The notes beneath the pieces were generated by a model. That model saw only the letters and a program-made list of their open reading frames with translations, had not been told where the DNA came from and searched no databases. From contig NZ_QNRT01000001.1 of assembly GCF_003315245.1 (NCBI RefSeq), forward strand, positions 688,963 through 752,962: a DNA stretch of 64,000 nucleotides, given 5' to 3'. The position numbers and the translations under genes are program-made. Origin of the DNA: Arenicella xantha (GTDB lineage Bacteria > Pseudomonadota > Gammaproteobacteria > Arenicellales > Arenicellaceae). Shown here piece after piece: positions 44,482 to 56,298 of the stretch (its first letter is position 1; the number at the start of each line of letters is the position of its first letter).

Positions 44482-44770
44482 GGTCTCCTGTAATCTATAG
44501 CTTGAATCTTTTACCCAAGGTTGTCTAACATTAATAATGACCGCGTATTCGCAAGAATTAGCACGCCGATTTCTCAACATCAGATTTTAATAGTGGAAAA
44601 ACAAAACCCTTACTCGGTTTATTCTATCTAATGACTCGGTACTAAATACGGTAACTGACTTACGGTGAGCTAAATGTCAGCACAGCTTATACTGATAAAT
44701 GTTTCGATACAGCGTATTGAGCACTATAGCTAAGTTTGTAAGTAAAACTGATTTTTCAGCCATTTGTGAA

Positions 44771-45787
44771 TTAGTATATTCTAGGCTCAATTTCCAACTC
44801 AACGCCAAATTTCGACAAAATATCGGCTTGTATCTGCTTTGCATAGTTGAGTATGGCTGAACCACTACGCCTCTGCGGATTGCAAATAACGAGTGCTTGT
44901 TTTTGATGCACCTGCACACCGTTCACCGCCTTTTGCTTCCATCCAGCTTTGTCGATAAGCCATGCCGCGGCCAACTTGTATGAACCGTCAACCGCGAAAC
45001 TTACAAGCTCAGGAAATTCGTCGCGCAACTTTTTATGCTGCTCAGCGCTCACTACCGGATTCTTGAAAAAACTACCGACATTAGGAGTTTGTTTCGGGCT
45101 GGGCAGTTTACGAGCCCGAATGTCACAGACTGCTTTGAACACATCTAGAGGGCTTTTCGCCTCACCGACTTCAGCGGCCAATGCTGGGTAACTCAAATTG
45201 CATGCCGTGTTTTTCGACAAGCGGAATCTAACCGCTGTAATTACTAGCTTGTCGTTGAGTGAGCGCTTAAAAATGCTATCTCGATAAGCAAATTCACACT
45301 CATCATTAGTCAACGAGACCGGTTCACCAGTAGCGCGGTCGAGGCACTCTACCGCAACAATGGTATCTTTAACTTCAACGCCATAGGCTCCAATATTTTG
45401 GATTGGCGCAGCCCCGACCAGACCTGGTATTAAGGCCAGATTTTCAAGGCCACTCCAGCCATGCTCAACTGTATAAGCAACCAAGGTATGCCAGTTTTCT
45501 CCTGCCGCAACGACCAGCTCGACAAACTCCTCCATGTCACTAACAACATCGATTCCTCGCAAGCGATTCAGAATCACCAACCCTGAAAAATCCTTACTTA
45601 GTACAGTATTGCTGCCTTCACCTAATACCAATATCGGCAACTGATGTTCACCAGCAAATACCAACGCTTGCTTAAGTTCAGCGAGACTGCCTACCGCTGC
45701 GAGATGAGTTGCCTGAGCCGGCACTGCCAAACTGTTATAGGTTTGCAGCTCCGCATTTCTAATGATCTTCAATTGCCCCATACCCAC
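44771..45787 (-). CDS. murB: UDP-N-acetylenolpyruvoylglucosamine reductase
   Basis: FAD- and NADPH-dependent enzyme giving UDP-MurNAc for peptidoglycan. The FAD-binding motif is LVLGEGSNTVLSKDFSGLVI. NVGSFFKNPVVS holds the active-site serine region. The long type I form (338 residues) matches E. coli. The 289-bp gap from its stop to the envelope operon start (44482-44770) must hold that operon's promoter, but I cannot pick convincing -35/-10 boxes. Confidence 0.97.
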   Translation of the reverse strand: MGMGQLKIIRNAELQTYNSLAVPAQATHLAAVGSLAELKQALVFAGEHQLPILVLGEGSNTVLSKDFSGLVILNRLRGIDVVSDMEEFVELVVAAGENWHTLVAYTVEHGWSGLENLALIPGLVGAAPIQNIGAYGVEVKDTIVAVECLDRATGEPVSLTNDECEFAYRDSIFKRSLNDKLVITAVRFRLSKNTACNLSYPALAAEVGEAKSPLDVFKAVCDIRARKLPSPKQTPNVGSFFKNPVVSAEQHKKLRDEFPELVSFAVDGSYKLAAAWLIDKAGWKQKAVNGVQVHQKQALVICNPQRRSGSAILNYAKQIQADILSKFGVELEIEPRIY

Positions 45788-45810
45788 TCCAATGAGATAT
45801 CACAGCCGAT

Positions 45811-45846
45811 AAAAAACCCAGAGCAGTGTGCACTGAACTCTGGGTT
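45811..45846 (-). terminator. Rho-independent terminator after aspS
   Basis: AACCCAGAG (45815-45823) and CTCTGGGTT (45838-45846) form a 9-bp stem followed on the minus strand by six T. It lies between the aspS stop and the murB start. Confidence 0.85.
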
Positions 45847-45877
45847 GGTGTCGAACACTTATGCATGGGAGTCCAAA

Positions 45878-47701
45878 CTAACTGGACTCTCCCTCTTCCT
45901 GCGTAGCGTTTTGCGCTGCTTGGGCGGAAGCACTTAGGCGGATATGCAAATCACGCAATTGCGTTTTATCTACACCGCTTGGCGCGTCAGTCAGCAGACA
46001 CGACGCTTTTTGTGTTTTTGGAAACGCAATAACATCGCGAATAGAATCAACGCCAGACATCATCGCGACAATTCGGTCTATGCCGAACGCAATACCACCG
46101 TGTGGCGGAGCACCGTAACGCAGAGCGTCTAACAAGAATCCAAATTTCTCTTCGGCTTCTTGGTCATCAATACCTAGCGCGGTAAACGCTTGCTTTTGCA
46201 CGTCAGTCTGATGAATACGAATGGAACCACCACCAAGCTCAGTGCCATTCAACACCATGTCATACGCTCGTGATAATACGTTGCCAGGATTGCTCGATAA
46301 CTCGTCGAGCTGATCAAGCTTAGGCGCTGTAAATGGATGGTGTAGCGACGTCCAACGTCCACTAGTACTGTCTTTCTCAAACATCGGAAAGTCGATAACC
46401 CACATCGGCGCCCAAGTGCCTTTCAGCAAACTCAGATCTTCGCCTAATTTATTGCGTAAGGCGGCTAATGAGTCATTAACCACTTTTGCCGTGTCAGCAC
46501 CAAAGAACACTAAGTCTCCGTCTTGCGCTTCAACGCGCAACATTATGTCGTTAAGCGCAGCATCTGATAAGTTCTTGACGATAGGCGACTGCAGACCATC
46601 ACGGCCAGCCTCCAAATCATTGACCTTGATATACGCCAACCCTTTAGCACCATAATTACCAACAAAGTCTGCGTAATTATCGATTTCCTTGCGGCTAAGT
46701 CGAGAAGAACCTTTAGGTACTCGCAATGCAGCCACTCGCCCATGACCAGAATTAGCGGGCCCAGAGAACACTTTAAAATCCTCTTCTTTAACCAAATCAG
46801 TAACCGATACCAGTTTCAGCGGGTTACGCAGATCTGGGCGGTCAATACCGTATTGCTCTATCGCATCAGCATAGGTCATGCGCGGAAACTCGGCTGGCAA
46901 CTCAACATCTAAGGTGATTTTGAATAGATCACGAATCATGGTTTCCATCATGTCCATGATTTCGTCTTCATTCATGAACGACGTTTCAATATCCAACTGA
47001 GTAAACTCAGGTTGACGATCAGCACGTAAATCCTCATCACGAAAACAGCGTGCGATCTGATAATAGCGCTCAAATCCAGCAACCATTAACAGCTGCTTAA
47101 ACAGTTGCGGAGATTGCGGCAAGGCAAAAAACTCACCAGCATGAACGCGGCTTGGCACCAAATAATCACGCGCACCTTCAGGTGTGGATTTGGTCAAAAT
47201 CGGAGTTTCTATATCAACAAAATTTTCAGCTTCAAGAAAATCTCGAAAATACTTAGTGACGCGACTCCGCAAACGGAAAATCTTCTGCATTTGCTCACGT
47301 CGTAAATCTAAGTAGCGGTACTTTAAGCGAACCGCCTCACTAACATCATCTTCGTCTAACTGAAAAGGAATCGGGTCAGAGCGATTTAACACATTAATTT
47401 CAGTCGCGTAGACTTCCACCATACCAGTTGGCAAATCACTATTGGTCGTACCTTCTGGACGCGCGCGTACCTTAGCCGTGACTTGCAGCACATGCTCATT
47501 GCGCACTGTGTCTGCCACTGCAAAGGCGTCCACCGCATCTGGGTCGACGACCACTTGCAATAGACCCGACGCGTCGCGCAAGTCGATAAAGATCACGCCA
47601 CCATGATCACGGCGTTTTTGAGCCCATCCAGAGACGCTAACAACAGTATCAATTAGGGATTCATTAACTTCGCCACAGCGGTGACTACGTAGTGCTTTCA
47701 T
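45878..47701 (-). CDS. aspS: aspartyl-tRNA synthetase
   Basis: Class II synthetase charging tRNA-Asp (607 residues). I chose the ATG at 47701, after GAGAGAAGA, giving [14 protein letters not shown]; upstream in-frame codons lie within the DUF502 gene. An N-terminal OB fold binds the anticodon ([19 protein letters not shown]). Motif 1-2 residues ([30 protein letters not shown]), a GAD insertion and motif 3 ([14 protein letters not shown]) mark the bacterial type. Confidence 0.97.
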   Translation of the reverse strand: MKALRSHRCGEVNESLIDTVVSVSGWAQKRRDHGGVIFIDLRDASGLLQVVVDPDAVDAFAVADTVRNEHVLQVTAKVRARPEGTTNSDLPTGMVEVYATEINVLNRSDPIPFQLDEDDVSEAVRLKYRYLDLRREQMQKIFRLRSRVTKYFRDFLEAENFVDIETPILTKSTPEGARDYLVPSRVHAGEFFALPQSPQLFKQLLMVAGFERYYQIARCFRDEDLRADRQPEFTQLDIETSFMNEDEIMDMMETMIRDLFKITLDVELPAEFPRMTYADAIEQYGIDRPDLRNPLKLVSVTDLVKEEDFKVFSGPANSGHGRVAALRVPKGSSRLSRKEIDNYADFVGNYGAKGLAYIKVNDLEAGRDGLQSPIVKNLSDAALNDIMLRVEAQDGDLVFFGADTAKVVNDSLAALRNKLGEDLSLLKGTWAPMWVIDFPMFEKDSTSGRWTSLHHPFTAPKLDQLDELSSNPGNVLSRAYDMVLNGTELGGGSIRIHQTDVQKQAFTALGIDDQEAEEKFGFLLDALRYGAPPHGGIAFGIDRIVAMMSGVDSIRDVIAFPKTQKASCLLTDAPSGVDKTQLRDLHIRLSASAQAAQNATQEEGESS

Positions 47702-48383
47702 TCTTCTCTCGTTTAGCTTTTGCAGCTTGCTTTGCTTTGGTACGTTGTAGTTCATCAGCCATTTTCTTGGCTTCAACCGGGTCGTCAAGCGGGTTAACCA
47801 CACCGGCTGACAAAATCATTTTTAATCCGACTTCCACCGGCACATTGAGGCGCATCACTTCAGACGGAGGCACCATAATATAAAATCCTGATGTAGGGTT
47901 TGGCGTAGTAGGTACATAAATGTTGATCAAATCTTTACCCACAACCTGCTGAAATTTTTTCGGTGTATCTCCCGTTACAAACGCCAGCATCCACAAACCA
48001 CGCCGCGGATACTCTACCAACACCACTTCTCTAAATGATTGGCTTGCATCCGCGAATAAGCTTGCAGTAATTTGTTTTACTGCACCATATACCGTGCGCA
48101 CCAGCGGGATTCGAGCGAGCACAGACTCCCAAGCGCTAATCAGTCGACGACCAAAGAAGTTGGCCACGATCAAGCCAGTAACAATCACCAACGCCAGGGT
48201 TAGAATAACGCCAAGCCCTGGAATCTGAAAACCAATCAGCGTCTCAGGTCGCAGCGAATGCGGCAGTAACAATAAACTGCGGTCGATCAAACGAATCGCA
48301 AATGACAATACGACATAGGTCGCCACCAATGGCAACCAGACCAATAGGCCTGCAACAAAATAACGACGCAGCCAAATCATCAT
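47685..48383 (-). CDS. DUF502 membrane protein
   Basis: 232 residues with two membrane helices (about 10-30 and 55-75), then a soluble domain with the family motifs [30 protein letters not shown] and [14 protein letters not shown] Lys/Ala-rich tail ends it. The function of the family is unknown. It overlaps aspS by 17 bp and follows the FmdB-like gene by 3 bp, so all three are one transcript. Confidence 0.92.
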   Translation of the reverse strand: MMIWLRRYFVAGLLVWLPLVATYVVLSFAIRLIDRSLLLLPHSLRPETLIGFQIPGLGVILTLALVIVTGLIVANFFGRRLISAWESVLARIPLVRTVYGAVKQITASLFADASQSFREVVLVEYPRRGLWMLAFVTGDTPKKFQQVVGKDLINIYVPTTPNPTSGFYIMVPPSEVMRLNVPVEVGLKMILSAGVVNPLDDPVEAKKMADELQRTKAKQAAKAKREKNESTT

Positions 48384-48386
48384 GAC

Positions 48387-48665
48387 TTACTCGGCTCCGG
48401 CGCTAGCAGGACCTGCAGAAGAGCTCGACTTGGTATCTGAGGAAGCCTCAGATCCGGCCGCCTTAGCGGCCGCAGGCTTACCCGAATTTTTAAAATCAGT
48501 CTCGTACCAACCGGTTCCTTTTAGCTTGAACGCGGCAGCGGTGATCTGTTTTTGCAAGGCTGGAGCCTGACACTCAGGGCAATCCGTCAGTTTTGCGTCA
48601 CTCATTTTTTGCAACGCTTCCAAGGAATGACCACAGTCAGCACAGCGATATAGATAGATTGGCAT
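48387..48665 (-). CDS. FmdB-family zinc-ribbon protein
   Basis: 92 residues. MPIYLYRCADCGHSLEALQK with a second CPEC pair forms a zinc ribbon typical of the FmdB regulatory-protein family. WYETDFKN follows, then a low-complexity Ala/Ser tail. The biochemical role is not established. It is the first gene of the fmdB-DUF502-aspS group. Confidence 0.93.
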   Translation of the reverse strand: MPIYLYRCADCGHSLEALQKMSDAKLTDCPECQAPALQKQITAAAFKLKGTGWYETDFKNSGKPAAAKAAGSEASSDTKSSSSAGPASAGAE

Positions 48666-48744
48666 GGAAAATTACTCGTAGATTTCTAAAATAGGCTTGT
48701 CGCCCGCATTCCTGCAGCCTATAACTAGGCCGCGCATTATACCG

Positions 48745-50085
48745 CTAACTGCCGGCGATCGTCATATTTTCAATGACAATTGACCCACATTCGGTATTTC
48801 CGCGTGTATCGTAGTCATTGCCCAGCGCCACCATATGCTGATACATGTCCAGCAAATTGCCCGCAATGGTGATTTCTTCAACCGGATACTGAATCACACC
48901 GTTCTCAACCCAGTAACCGGCAGCGCCGCGCGAGTAGTCGCCCGTAACCATATTGATGCCCGAGCCAATGAGTTCTGTCACCAGTAAGCCTGTAGTCATT
49001 TGACTCAATAACTCAGCAAAATCTTGACCCGTGTTCGAGACTCTAAGGTTGCGCACTCCACCAGAATTAGCGGTTGACTGCAAACCCAGCTTGCGAGCGG
49101 TATATGAGGCCAAGACGTAGCCCTGTAAGACACCGCCGCTGACTAAGCTACGCTGCGCCTGTGTCGCGGTGCCCTCACCATCATGGTAGGCACTGCCAGC
49201 AGCGCCAAGAATATGAGGGTTTTCGGTAATCGAGACAAAGTCTGGCAACACTTGTTGACCGACTTTATCTAACATAAAACTAGCCTTTTTATAGATTGCG
49301 CCGCCTTTTAAGGCACCAATAAGATGGCCAATAAGCGATTTAGCTGACGAAGGATCAAACATAACTGGCGCTTGGCATGAACCAATCTGCTTTGCACCTA
49401 AGCGTTCAACGGTGCGTCGCGCAGCAGTTAAACCGATTTCTTCTGCGGTCTGTAATTTTAGGGGGTTTCGATTGCTGTCATACCAATAGTCGCGCTGCAT
49501 TGAGTCATCTTTGCCGCCAATAACTGAACACGAAATACTATGTTGACTACTTGACGTCTCACTCAAAAAGCCATGGGAATTAGCGTAGACCGCACACCCA
49601 CTGTAAGAGTTCACTGACGCTCCCTCAGTGTTACTAATTCGACTGTCTGCATCCAGCGCTGCCGACTCACACTGCAACGCGATATCGGCTAACTGACTAA
49701 CATCGTCAGTCCACGGATGATATAAATCAAGATCGAGTGGCTTAGTTGCCATGCCATCGGCATCGGCTAGACCAAGACAATCATCGGCCCCGGTATAGCG
49801 TGCGATCGACATAGCCGCATCTACCGATGCTTTTATACCCGACTCACTCAGATCCGCACTACTAGCCGAACCAGTCTTATGCTCTCGATAAACACTCACC
49901 ACCAGTTGTGCGTCGTTATGCTTCTCTACTGTCTCTAACTCGCGCTGGCGAGCGGTCACCGAGACACCGGTGCCTAAATGTAACGACACCTCAGATTGAT
50001 CAGCGCCTGACTGCTTCGCGTATTCCAAGGCGAATTGTGCTGCGTCGGTCAAATTAACTCCCACGCCGGTGTTTAACTTACTCAT
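48745..50085 (-). CDS. pmbA: metalloprotease-associated protein PmbA (TldE)
   Basis: Partner of TldD in a cytoplasmic peptidase complex that trims modified peptides such as microcins. PmbA/TldE itself lacks the zinc motif, as seen here. Conserved segments are [19 protein letters not shown] and [13 protein letters not shown]. At 446 residues it is full length. It overlaps tldD by 4 bp, so the two subunits are made together. Confidence 0.95.
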   Translation of the reverse strand: MSKLNTGVGVNLTDAAQFALEYAKQSGADQSEVSLHLGTGVSVTARQRELETVEKHNDAQLVVSVYREHKTGSASSADLSESGIKASVDAAMSIARYTGADDCLGLADADGMATKPLDLDLYHPWTDDVSQLADIALQCESAALDADSRISNTEGASVNSYSGCAVYANSHGFLSETSSSQHSISCSVIGGKDDSMQRDYWYDSNRNPLKLQTAEEIGLTAARRTVERLGAKQIGSCQAPVMFDPSSAKSLIGHLIGALKGGAIYKKASFMLDKVGQQVLPDFVSITENPHILGAAGSAYHDGEGTATQAQRSLVSGGVLQGYVLASYTARKLGLQSTANSGGVRNLRVSNTGQDFAELLSQMTTGLLVTELIGSGINMVTGDYSRGAAGYWVENGVIQYPVEEITIAGNLLDMYQHMVALGNDYDTRGNTECGSIVIENMTIAGS

Positions 50086-51530
50086 AATTGCACTCCGCCA
50101 ACGGTTAACGCGTCCATTTTCAATGTTGGCTGACCTACTCCAACCGGCACACTTTGGCCATCTTTACCACAAACACCGACGCCCGAGTCGAGCGACATAT
50201 CAGTGCCGACCATGCTAATCGTTTGCATCGCTTCAGGACCACTACCAATGAGCGTCGCGCCTTTAACCGGCGCGGTGATCTTACCGTCTTCAATGAGATA
50301 CGCTTCACTCGATGAAAATACGAACTTACCAGACGTAATATCAACCTGACCACCACCAAAGTTCACCGCATATAAGCCTTTTTTAACGCTGCGAATAATT
50401 TCTTCAGGATCATGCTCACCAGCATGCATATAAGTATTGGTCATACGCGGCATAGGCAAATGCGCAAACGATTCGCGTCGACCATTGCCAGTTACTGACA
50501 TCCCCATTAACCGCGCGTTATGTTCGTCTTGCATATAACCTTTAAGAATGCCTTTTTCGATCAGCACGGTGTTCTGTGTTTGATTACCTTCATCGTCAAC
50601 ACTCAATGAACCACGGCGATCGGCGATTGTGCCATCATCGACCACAGTGCATAACTCACTGGCGACTTTTTCCCCGATACGACCTGAAAACGCAGAGGTA
50701 CCCTTCCGATTGAAATCGCCTTCAAGGCCGTGACCAACCGCCTCGTGCAACAAGATACCGGGCCAACCAGGTCCAAGCACAACAGGCATAGTACCGGCAG
50801 GAGAATCAATTGCTTCTAAACTTACCAATGCTTGGCGAACCGCTTCATGCGCATAATGTTCAATAGTTTGATGATCAAAATAATCGAAACCAAAACGACC
50901 ACCACCGCCCATAGAGCCGCGTTCACGCTTACCGTTCTGTTCAACAATCACCGATACATTGAGGCGAACCAGCGGACGAACATCTGGGATTTGCCGGCCA
51001 TCGCTGGTAACAATTAATACCACTTCGTATTCACCAGACAGGCTCGCCATGACTTCGACGACACGAGAGTCGTGACTGCGAGCCGCACGATCGGCATGCT
51101 CCAAAATAGACACCTTTTGGGCATCGCCAAGTGCCGCTATCGGATCGGCCTGCTGATACAAGGGTTTGATGCCTTGCGGGCGCCATTGCCGAGTTTGCTG
51201 TGCATCCCGACCTTGTCGACCAATCGCTCCGACCACATCGGCAGCCGCTAAAATAGCGGGAGCATGCAAGTCCTCGCTGTAAGCAAAAGCCGTTTTCTCG
51301 CCACATACAGAGCGTAAACCAACCCCTTGATCTATGTTGAAGCTACCACTTTTAACCACGCCCTCATCCAGTGACCAGCTCTCATGTTTGGAGTATTGGA
51401 AATACAGGTCGGCGAAATCACAGCCCGCAACATTGGTGAGGCGACTCATGGTCGAACTAATATCCGCATTCGACAAACCGGTGGGCTCAAGCAAGGTTGC
51501 TTGGGCGATCTCAAAATGGTTTTGATTCAT
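50082..51530 (-). CDS. tldD: metalloprotease TldD
   Basis: Catalytic subunit of the TldD-TldE peptidase. The zinc motif is [20 protein letters not shown], and a later Cys-containing segment ([15 protein letters not shown]) is conserved in the family. At 482 residues it is full length. It is directly upstream of pmbA and 15 bp after the nitrilase gene. Confidence 0.96.
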   Translation of the reverse strand: MNQNHFEIAQATLLEPTGLSNADISSTMSRLTNVAGCDFADLYFQYSKHESWSLDEGVVKSGSFNIDQGVGLRSVCGEKTAFAYSEDLHAPAILAAADVVGAIGRQGRDAQQTRQWRPQGIKPLYQQADPIAALGDAQKVSILEHADRAARSHDSRVVEVMASLSGEYEVVLIVTSDGRQIPDVRPLVRLNVSVIVEQNGKRERGSMGGGGRFGFDYFDHQTIEHYAHEAVRQALVSLEAIDSPAGTMPVVLGPGWPGILLHEAVGHGLEGDFNRKGTSAFSGRIGEKVASELCTVVDDGTIADRRGSLSVDDEGNQTQNTVLIEKGILKGYMQDEHNARLMGMSVTGNGRRESFAHLPMPRMTNTYMHAGEHDPEEIIRSVKKGLYAVNFGGGQVDITSGKFVFSSSEAYLIEDGKITAPVKGATLIGSGPEAMQTISMVGTDMSLDSGVGVCGKDGQSVPVGVGQPTLKMDALTVGGVQL

Positions 51531-51545
51531 AGTATTCTTTGTAAG

Positions 51546-52391
51546 TTAGAGCCGCCGGTGCAAATGCACGGGGAAGCGCTCTTTGAGGGATTCTATCTTT
51601 GTGAGGTCGATTTCGGCAAAAACCAAGCCCTGACCATCAGTTTGCTCGGTAATAATTTCGCCCCAAGGGTCGATTATCATGCTGTGCCCCCACGTGCGGC
51701 GGCCACTTGCGTGTTTTCCAACCTGTGCGGCGGCCGCGATAAACACTTGATTCTCTATAGCTCGACAACGAAGCATGGTCTCCCAATGCGCTTTACCGGT
51801 CTCATAGGTAAATGCTGCAGGCACGCAGATCAACTGAGCACCACGCTGAGCCAAAAGTCGATACAGCTCGGGAAAGCGCAGATCATAACAAATTGTTAGT
51901 CCAAGCTGCAGAGGCAAATCATTGAAGACCAACTGTTTCGGAGAGGTTTGCTCAATCGACACAACACCTGCTCGATAGGTGTCGGATTCTCGATACTGGT
52001 GCGACGCCCCGGGCTGTGTGTCCACATCGAACAGATGCAACTTATCATACGCCGCAACCAATTTACCTAAGGGATCAAACAATAACGAACGAGCATACGG
52101 CTTAGTCCTATTAGCCCCATCACTCTCAACGACAGCGAGTGAGCCTAGTAAAATCGCCATCTGCTTGCTAGCCGCTAACTCAGACAAAGCCGATTGGACT
52201 ATGCCTCCGCTCGCCAACTCGACATATTGCAACGCCTTACTAGAAGGCATTTGCACGGCATTCTCTGGCAACACCAGTAGATCCAATAGAGGACTCGCAT
52301 CAACGGCAGCGGCGATTACATTCAGGTTTTCTTGCACATCCGGACCTGAACTCATTTCCAAGCAACCGATGCGCAACATTGTTTTAGGCAT
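51546..52391 (-). CDS. carbon-nitrogen hydrolase (nitrilase family, Nit1/YbeM-like)
   Basis: 281 residues with the Glu-Lys-Cys triad in VLPENAVQM, YDKLHLFDV and TICYDLRFPELYR. The family includes deaminated-glutathione amidase and omega-amidases. HLFDVDTQPG and the compact size favour the deaminated-glutathione amidase group. It lies between yhdP and tldD, an order common in Gammaproteobacteria. Confidence 0.9.
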   Translation of the reverse strand: MPKTMLRIGCLEMSSGPDVQENLNVIAAAVDASPLLDLLVLPENAVQMPSSKALQYVELASGGIVQSALSELAASKQMAILLGSLAVVESDGANRTKPYARSLLFDPLGKLVAAYDKLHLFDVDTQPGASHQYRESDTYRAGVVSIEQTSPKQLVFNDLPLQLGLTICYDLRFPELYRLLAQRGAQLICVPAAFTYETGKAHWETMLRCRAIENQVFIAAAAQVGKHASGRRTWGHSMIIDPWGEIITEQTDGQGLVFAEIDLTKIESLKERFPVHLHRRL

Positions 52392-52406
52392 AAGGTTTGC
52401 CGACGC

Positions 52407-55400
52407 TCACCGATCCAGCGCCGGAGACTCAAGCTCTTGCGCTTCTGAAGCTCTCTCCAATTCAGCCGATTCTAACTGAGTGTCGAGCTTCGTGTCATCG
52501 AGCGGCACCAATAACGAGTCAGAGGGCTCTTGTTGAATTGTGTCGTCACGCGCTAACGCGAGATTTTGCATGGACTTATCAGGCTCTGGCGCACTAGTCA
52601 GCGGCTCTGGCTCATTACTCTTCATCTCCACCATCTCGAAGTCCTCCCAGCTTCCGAGCGCGCGGTAGCTTCTGAAACTAGACTCACGCATTTCATCTTT
52701 GAATAACCGCTGCGTAATAAACACCACCGCTCCAGCAGTAGGGTTGGCCAGCGCACTTAAAAGTGCCAGATTACCGCCAAGCTCGGGCGACAGATGAACT
52801 TCCATATCAATTAGTTCCTGCGCTAAATCAAGCTTACCTTCCATTCGCACAAATACCGCGGGAGTAAATATATAAGCCTCACGGAAAATCGCCTCTCCGT
52901 CTGCCAGCAGACCGGTGTAGCGCATACGATCGAATCTCAAACCCGATGCAAACACATCTCGAAAATCAAAGATCAAACGTCGCGCGATTGCATTAAAGTT
53001 AAGCAGACCAAGCAGCTTTCCTGACCCAGGCTCAACCTGAACCAACTCCCCATCTCGGATCCGCAGATCAAATTCACCATTTAATCGCGCATAGTCAAAT
53101 TCATGTGGCGCACCAATCCAGTTCACATTGCCACTCAAGGTGCCAGTGCCGCGCTTAATGATGCCATCGAAACTCATATCGGTAAGAGCACCTTCGGCCT
53201 CATCGATCACGGTATTGAAGTCAAATGAGGATATGGATCCAGCGGCATCCGTATTTCGCCAACCACCACGCGCCACGGTACGGATGCCATTTTGCTCTAG
53301 CAAAAACTCCTCAGTCAGCCACTCACTGCCCTTAGGTTTACCGCTAAACACTAATTTACCTAAATTCTTCCCGCTCAATTTGAATGTGTCTGCAGTCAAC
53401 GATATTGCGGGGTAATCGGCAGGCTGTAAACTATAGTCTATTGGCGCTGGCTCACTTATTCCATCGGGCGCTTCAACGATATCCACATACGCTAAATTAA
53501 ATGTATACGACCCGAGTTCAGCACGCGGCTGCATTTGCATAGTGCCTTTGACATTATCTCCATCTAATGTCCCAACCCAGTTAAAACCATCAACGGAGAC
53601 CGCCGAGACCTGCAGAGGGCCAAATTCACGACCCAATAAAACTGGGTTCGCAGCACGGATCGATAACGACCGCATCGCGTCGAGAAAAGCAGTATTTTCG
53701 GAAACTTTGCGCGGCTCGAAGCTTGCTAAGTCTATGATCGCTGACAACCAGTCATCGAGATTAATATCATCATTTTCAATCACGAAATGAACACCCGATT
53801 TCAGCGGCAATGACGCATCTGCTCCAAGGCTGATCAGCGCCTTATCAAATAGTGACGACGAGGCACTCGCAGTATTTCCCTCAAGTCGCACCTGCATATC
53901 CTCTTGCAGGCTTATCGCCATGGAAGGCACCGTGGACTTACCGCCCAAGGTCATCGATAACCGCATGTTAGTTTCTGCATCGGCCGACTTGCCCAGTGGC
54001 GCTGGCGCCGAAACAGCAATACCCTTAAGATCAGAAACCCCAGAAATAGTCACTTCGGGACCATCAATCAGCAAATCGCCCTGCCAAGCGGCGTTGCCGT
54101 CAAACCACGTTAACATGTGCTCACCAAGCCAAGGCTCGAGTGCATCCGCGGCAAGCCGTCCAGTTGCCAGCAACTTCATAACCGGTGGCTGAGCTTCGGC
54201 GACCGTAATCAACTTACCGCTTGTGGGCCCGCCCAAAAAGAACGCATTAATATCGGAGGACGTAACGCTTCGCTCGGTGAATTCAACAGTACCGTTAATT
54301 TTTGAAATCGGCACTCCCTCCGGCAGCAAACCTCGACCATTGCGCACAATCGCAGTACCTTGCACTGCGGCGTCTTCGATCTTGTTCAACGGAATGCTTA
54401 CCGCGATATCAATATCAACTTGCCCATTAGTAGCTTGAACCGGCAACTCGTCTAATTGATCCGCTGGATTGATTAGCGGCCCTTTGAACAAAAAGTCCAA
54501 GCCCTTGACCAATGAGGTACTGGTTTTACCATTCACCGTTAAGGTTCGATCAGTTTGAAAAAGCTTAGATATCTGCAGCTGGCCATCGGTCACCTCGTCG
54601 CCATTCAACCACAGCTCATCAGGAACAATACTGAGCAGTTCATTGCGAATAGTTGCCGTGCCACGCCCACGTTCTGCGGCTGGCCAATCACGCTGATAAC
54701 CATAGTCGACAAGCACATCATTAAAACGCGCGCGCGCTTCTAACTGAGCTTTACCAACCTTCAATGCGTTCCGCGAAACTTCACCTCGATAGCTGACTCG
54801 ACCATTAGTAAACTCGCCACTTTTAAATGCATTGACCGACCAGTCTCGAAACTTATCCAGTCGATCATCTAACGGCAGATAATTAATTATCTGACTCACA
54901 TCTGACACGCTGAACTCAGCGCTCGCATTGAGCATTAGCGGACTCGCATCTGAACTGGCTGGATTGCGCACTAAATCACCGCCCTCAAAACTGAGTTCAC
55001 TCACCGAGTCAATAGTAAACAGTTCGCCAAAACTCGCCACCTCACGAACTTTACTATCTAACCGACAGGTTGCATTCAAACCAGAAATGCTCAAAGTTTC
55101 ATCAACAAACTCACCTTCAATCAGGGCGATGGTTATGTTGCCATTGGTATTAATGCGCCAAGTAAATTCGCCCGTGGCTCGCTCCACAGGGAATGGCTGC
55201 TGATACCAGCGCGGCCAATCAAACTGCGCTCCTTCGGTGTAAAACTCAAACACGCCGCCCTGCTTGGATGCTGACAACTGCCCGCTCAAGCGATTCATTC
55301 CAGGTGCATCACCGGTTGATTTAAAGCTCACATCGGACGCAGCCGCACGTAACTCCCACTGCTCGATCGCCAACAAAGGTCCCGAGAACTCAAACTCAAC

Positions 55401-56246
55401 ATCATGCAACCGACCATTTAGGTTTGCGTCCAGTATCCAACCAGCTTCACGCGACAACCCAGCTAAACGAATAAAGTCTCGAATCCGCTCAACATCGAGT
55501 TGCGTTAGCTGCAGTTGACCCACGCCATTCTCGACTTCCAGCGAGATATCTTGCGCGCGCAGCAACCGCTGCTTCTGATCACCTAGCACCTCTAACGAAG
55601 CATCCCAAAGCTTGTCAGAAAGCATGTTGCCTGTCGCAGTAGCCGTAAACGCCAGCGGGCCTTTGGAGGTGGTAATGGCAGCTTGAATGGTACGAACCTG
55701 TTCCACTCGTTGATAGACAAAAGAAATATTTCGATAACGCTTTAGTTGGTCAGCTTGGCCACGCCACAGCAACTCTCCGTCATGCCATGCTGCCGCTTTT
55801 TGATCAAGCAGCCACGACAGCAATCGCTTCGGCGTAGCCGGCCCATCCGAGCTAGACGACAAGGCAATACCCGCCACTTGCAGTTGCCCGCTAGGCAAGG
55901 AAACAATCTCCAGCATCGGTTTTTCAACCGCAAACTCAGTAAACTTCGGCCAGAACTTAAGCAACGAACCGGGGCTCACAGCGGCCGACAACGAGTTAAA
56001 CGCTAAAGCGGGTTGATTAGGTAGATCACCGGCCACACTCAAATTACTAATCTGCACATGCGGCGTAAACCCTTGCCAATCAGTGCGTACCGAGCCAACA
56101 CTAACGGCTCGATCAAACAAAGAAGAAAGATTAGCTTCTAATAGGTCTTTATGTGATTCAGCATAACTAAAATACGCGGCCAAACTGCCCCAAAACAGCA
56201 AATACAAAAAGCCCAAAGTTAACAGAAAGTTTCTCAGAAACTTCAT
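52407..56246 (-). CDS. yhdP: YhdP-like AsmA-family envelope lipid-transport protein
   Basis: About 1279 residues, an AsmA/TamB-type giant with one N-terminal membrane helix (about 5-25) and a long periplasmic beta-groove. YhdP, TamB and YdbH move phospholipid to the outer membrane. I use the ATG at 56246, after AAGGG; TTG at 56264 is the alternative. The conserved C-terminal block is LLGLLNFNAIARRLIFDFRD to NLALLSALANPTAGAVVFI. After it comes a 90-residue acidic low-complexity tail. It is flanked by rng and the nitrilase gene, as in related genomes. Confidence 0.92.
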   Translation of the reverse strand: MKFLRNFLLTLGFLYLLFWGSLAAYFSYAESHKDLLEANLSSLFDRAVSVGSVRTDWQGFTPHVQISNLSVAGDLPNQPALAFNSLSAAVSPGSLLKFWPKFTEFAVEKPMLEIVSLPSGQLQVAGIALSSSSDGPATPKRLLSWLLDQKAAAWHDGELLWRGQADQLKRYRNISFVYQRVEQVRTIQAAITTSKGPLAFTATATGNMLSDKLWDASLEVLGDQKQRLLRAQDISLEVENGVGQLQLTQLDVERIRDFIRLAGLSREAGWILDANLNGRLHDVEFEFSGPLLAIEQWELRAAASDVSFKSTGDAPGMNRLSGQLSASKQGGVFEFYTEGAQFDWPRWYQQPFPVERATGEFTWRINTNGNITIALIEGEFVDETLSISGLNATCRLDSKVREVASFGELFTIDSVSELSFEGGDLVRNPASSDASPLMLNASAEFSVSDVSQIINYLPLDDRLDKFRDWSVNAFKSGEFTNGRVSYRGEVSRNALKVGKAQLEARARFNDVLVDYGYQRDWPAAERGRGTATIRNELLSIVPDELWLNGDEVTDGQLQISKLFQTDRTLTVNGKTSTSLVKGLDFLFKGPLINPADQLDELPVQATNGQVDIDIAVSIPLNKIEDAAVQGTAIVRNGRGLLPEGVPISKINGTVEFTERSVTSSDINAFFLGGPTSGKLITVAEAQPPVMKLLATGRLAADALEPWLGEHMLTWFDGNAAWQGDLLIDGPEVTISGVSDLKGIAVSAPAPLGKSADAETNMRLSMTLGGKSTVPSMAISLQEDMQVRLEGNTASASSSLFDKALISLGADASLPLKSGVHFVIENDDINLDDWLSAIIDLASFEPRKVSENTAFLDAMRSLSIRAANPVLLGREFGPLQVSAVSVDGFNWVGTLDGDNVKGTMQMQPRAELGSYTFNLAYVDIVEAPDGISEPAPIDYSLQPADYPAISLTADTFKLSGKNLGKLVFSGKPKGSEWLTEEFLLEQNGIRTVARGGWRNTDAAGSISSFDFNTVIDEAEGALTDMSFDGIIKRGTGTLSGNVNWIGAPHEFDYARLNGEFDLRIRDGELVQVEPGSGKLLGLLNFNAIARRLIFDFRDVFASGLRFDRMRYTGLLADGEAIFREAYIFTPAVFVRMEGKLDLAQELIDMEVHLSPELGGNLALLSALANPTAGAVVFITQRLFKDEMRESSFRSYRALGSWEDFEMVEMKSNEPEPLTSAPEPDKSMQNLALARDDTIQQEPSDSLLVPLDDTKLDTQLESAELERASEAQELESPALDR

Positions 56247-56298
56247 GAAATTACCCTTTGCCAAAATTTAGGCAGGCCTGATTGGATAATCACTTGTC

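Noticed and set aside
44482-44580. N-terminal extension of the TPR/TonB-like protein from 44580
   Set aside because: AGGAG directly precedes the ATG at 44481, which gives a normal signal peptide; the extension would bury it.
47701-47803. Longer aspS start at 47803
   Set aside because: The extra 34 residues lie within the DUF502 gene, are unlike any AspRS N-terminus, and a good ribosome site precedes 47701.
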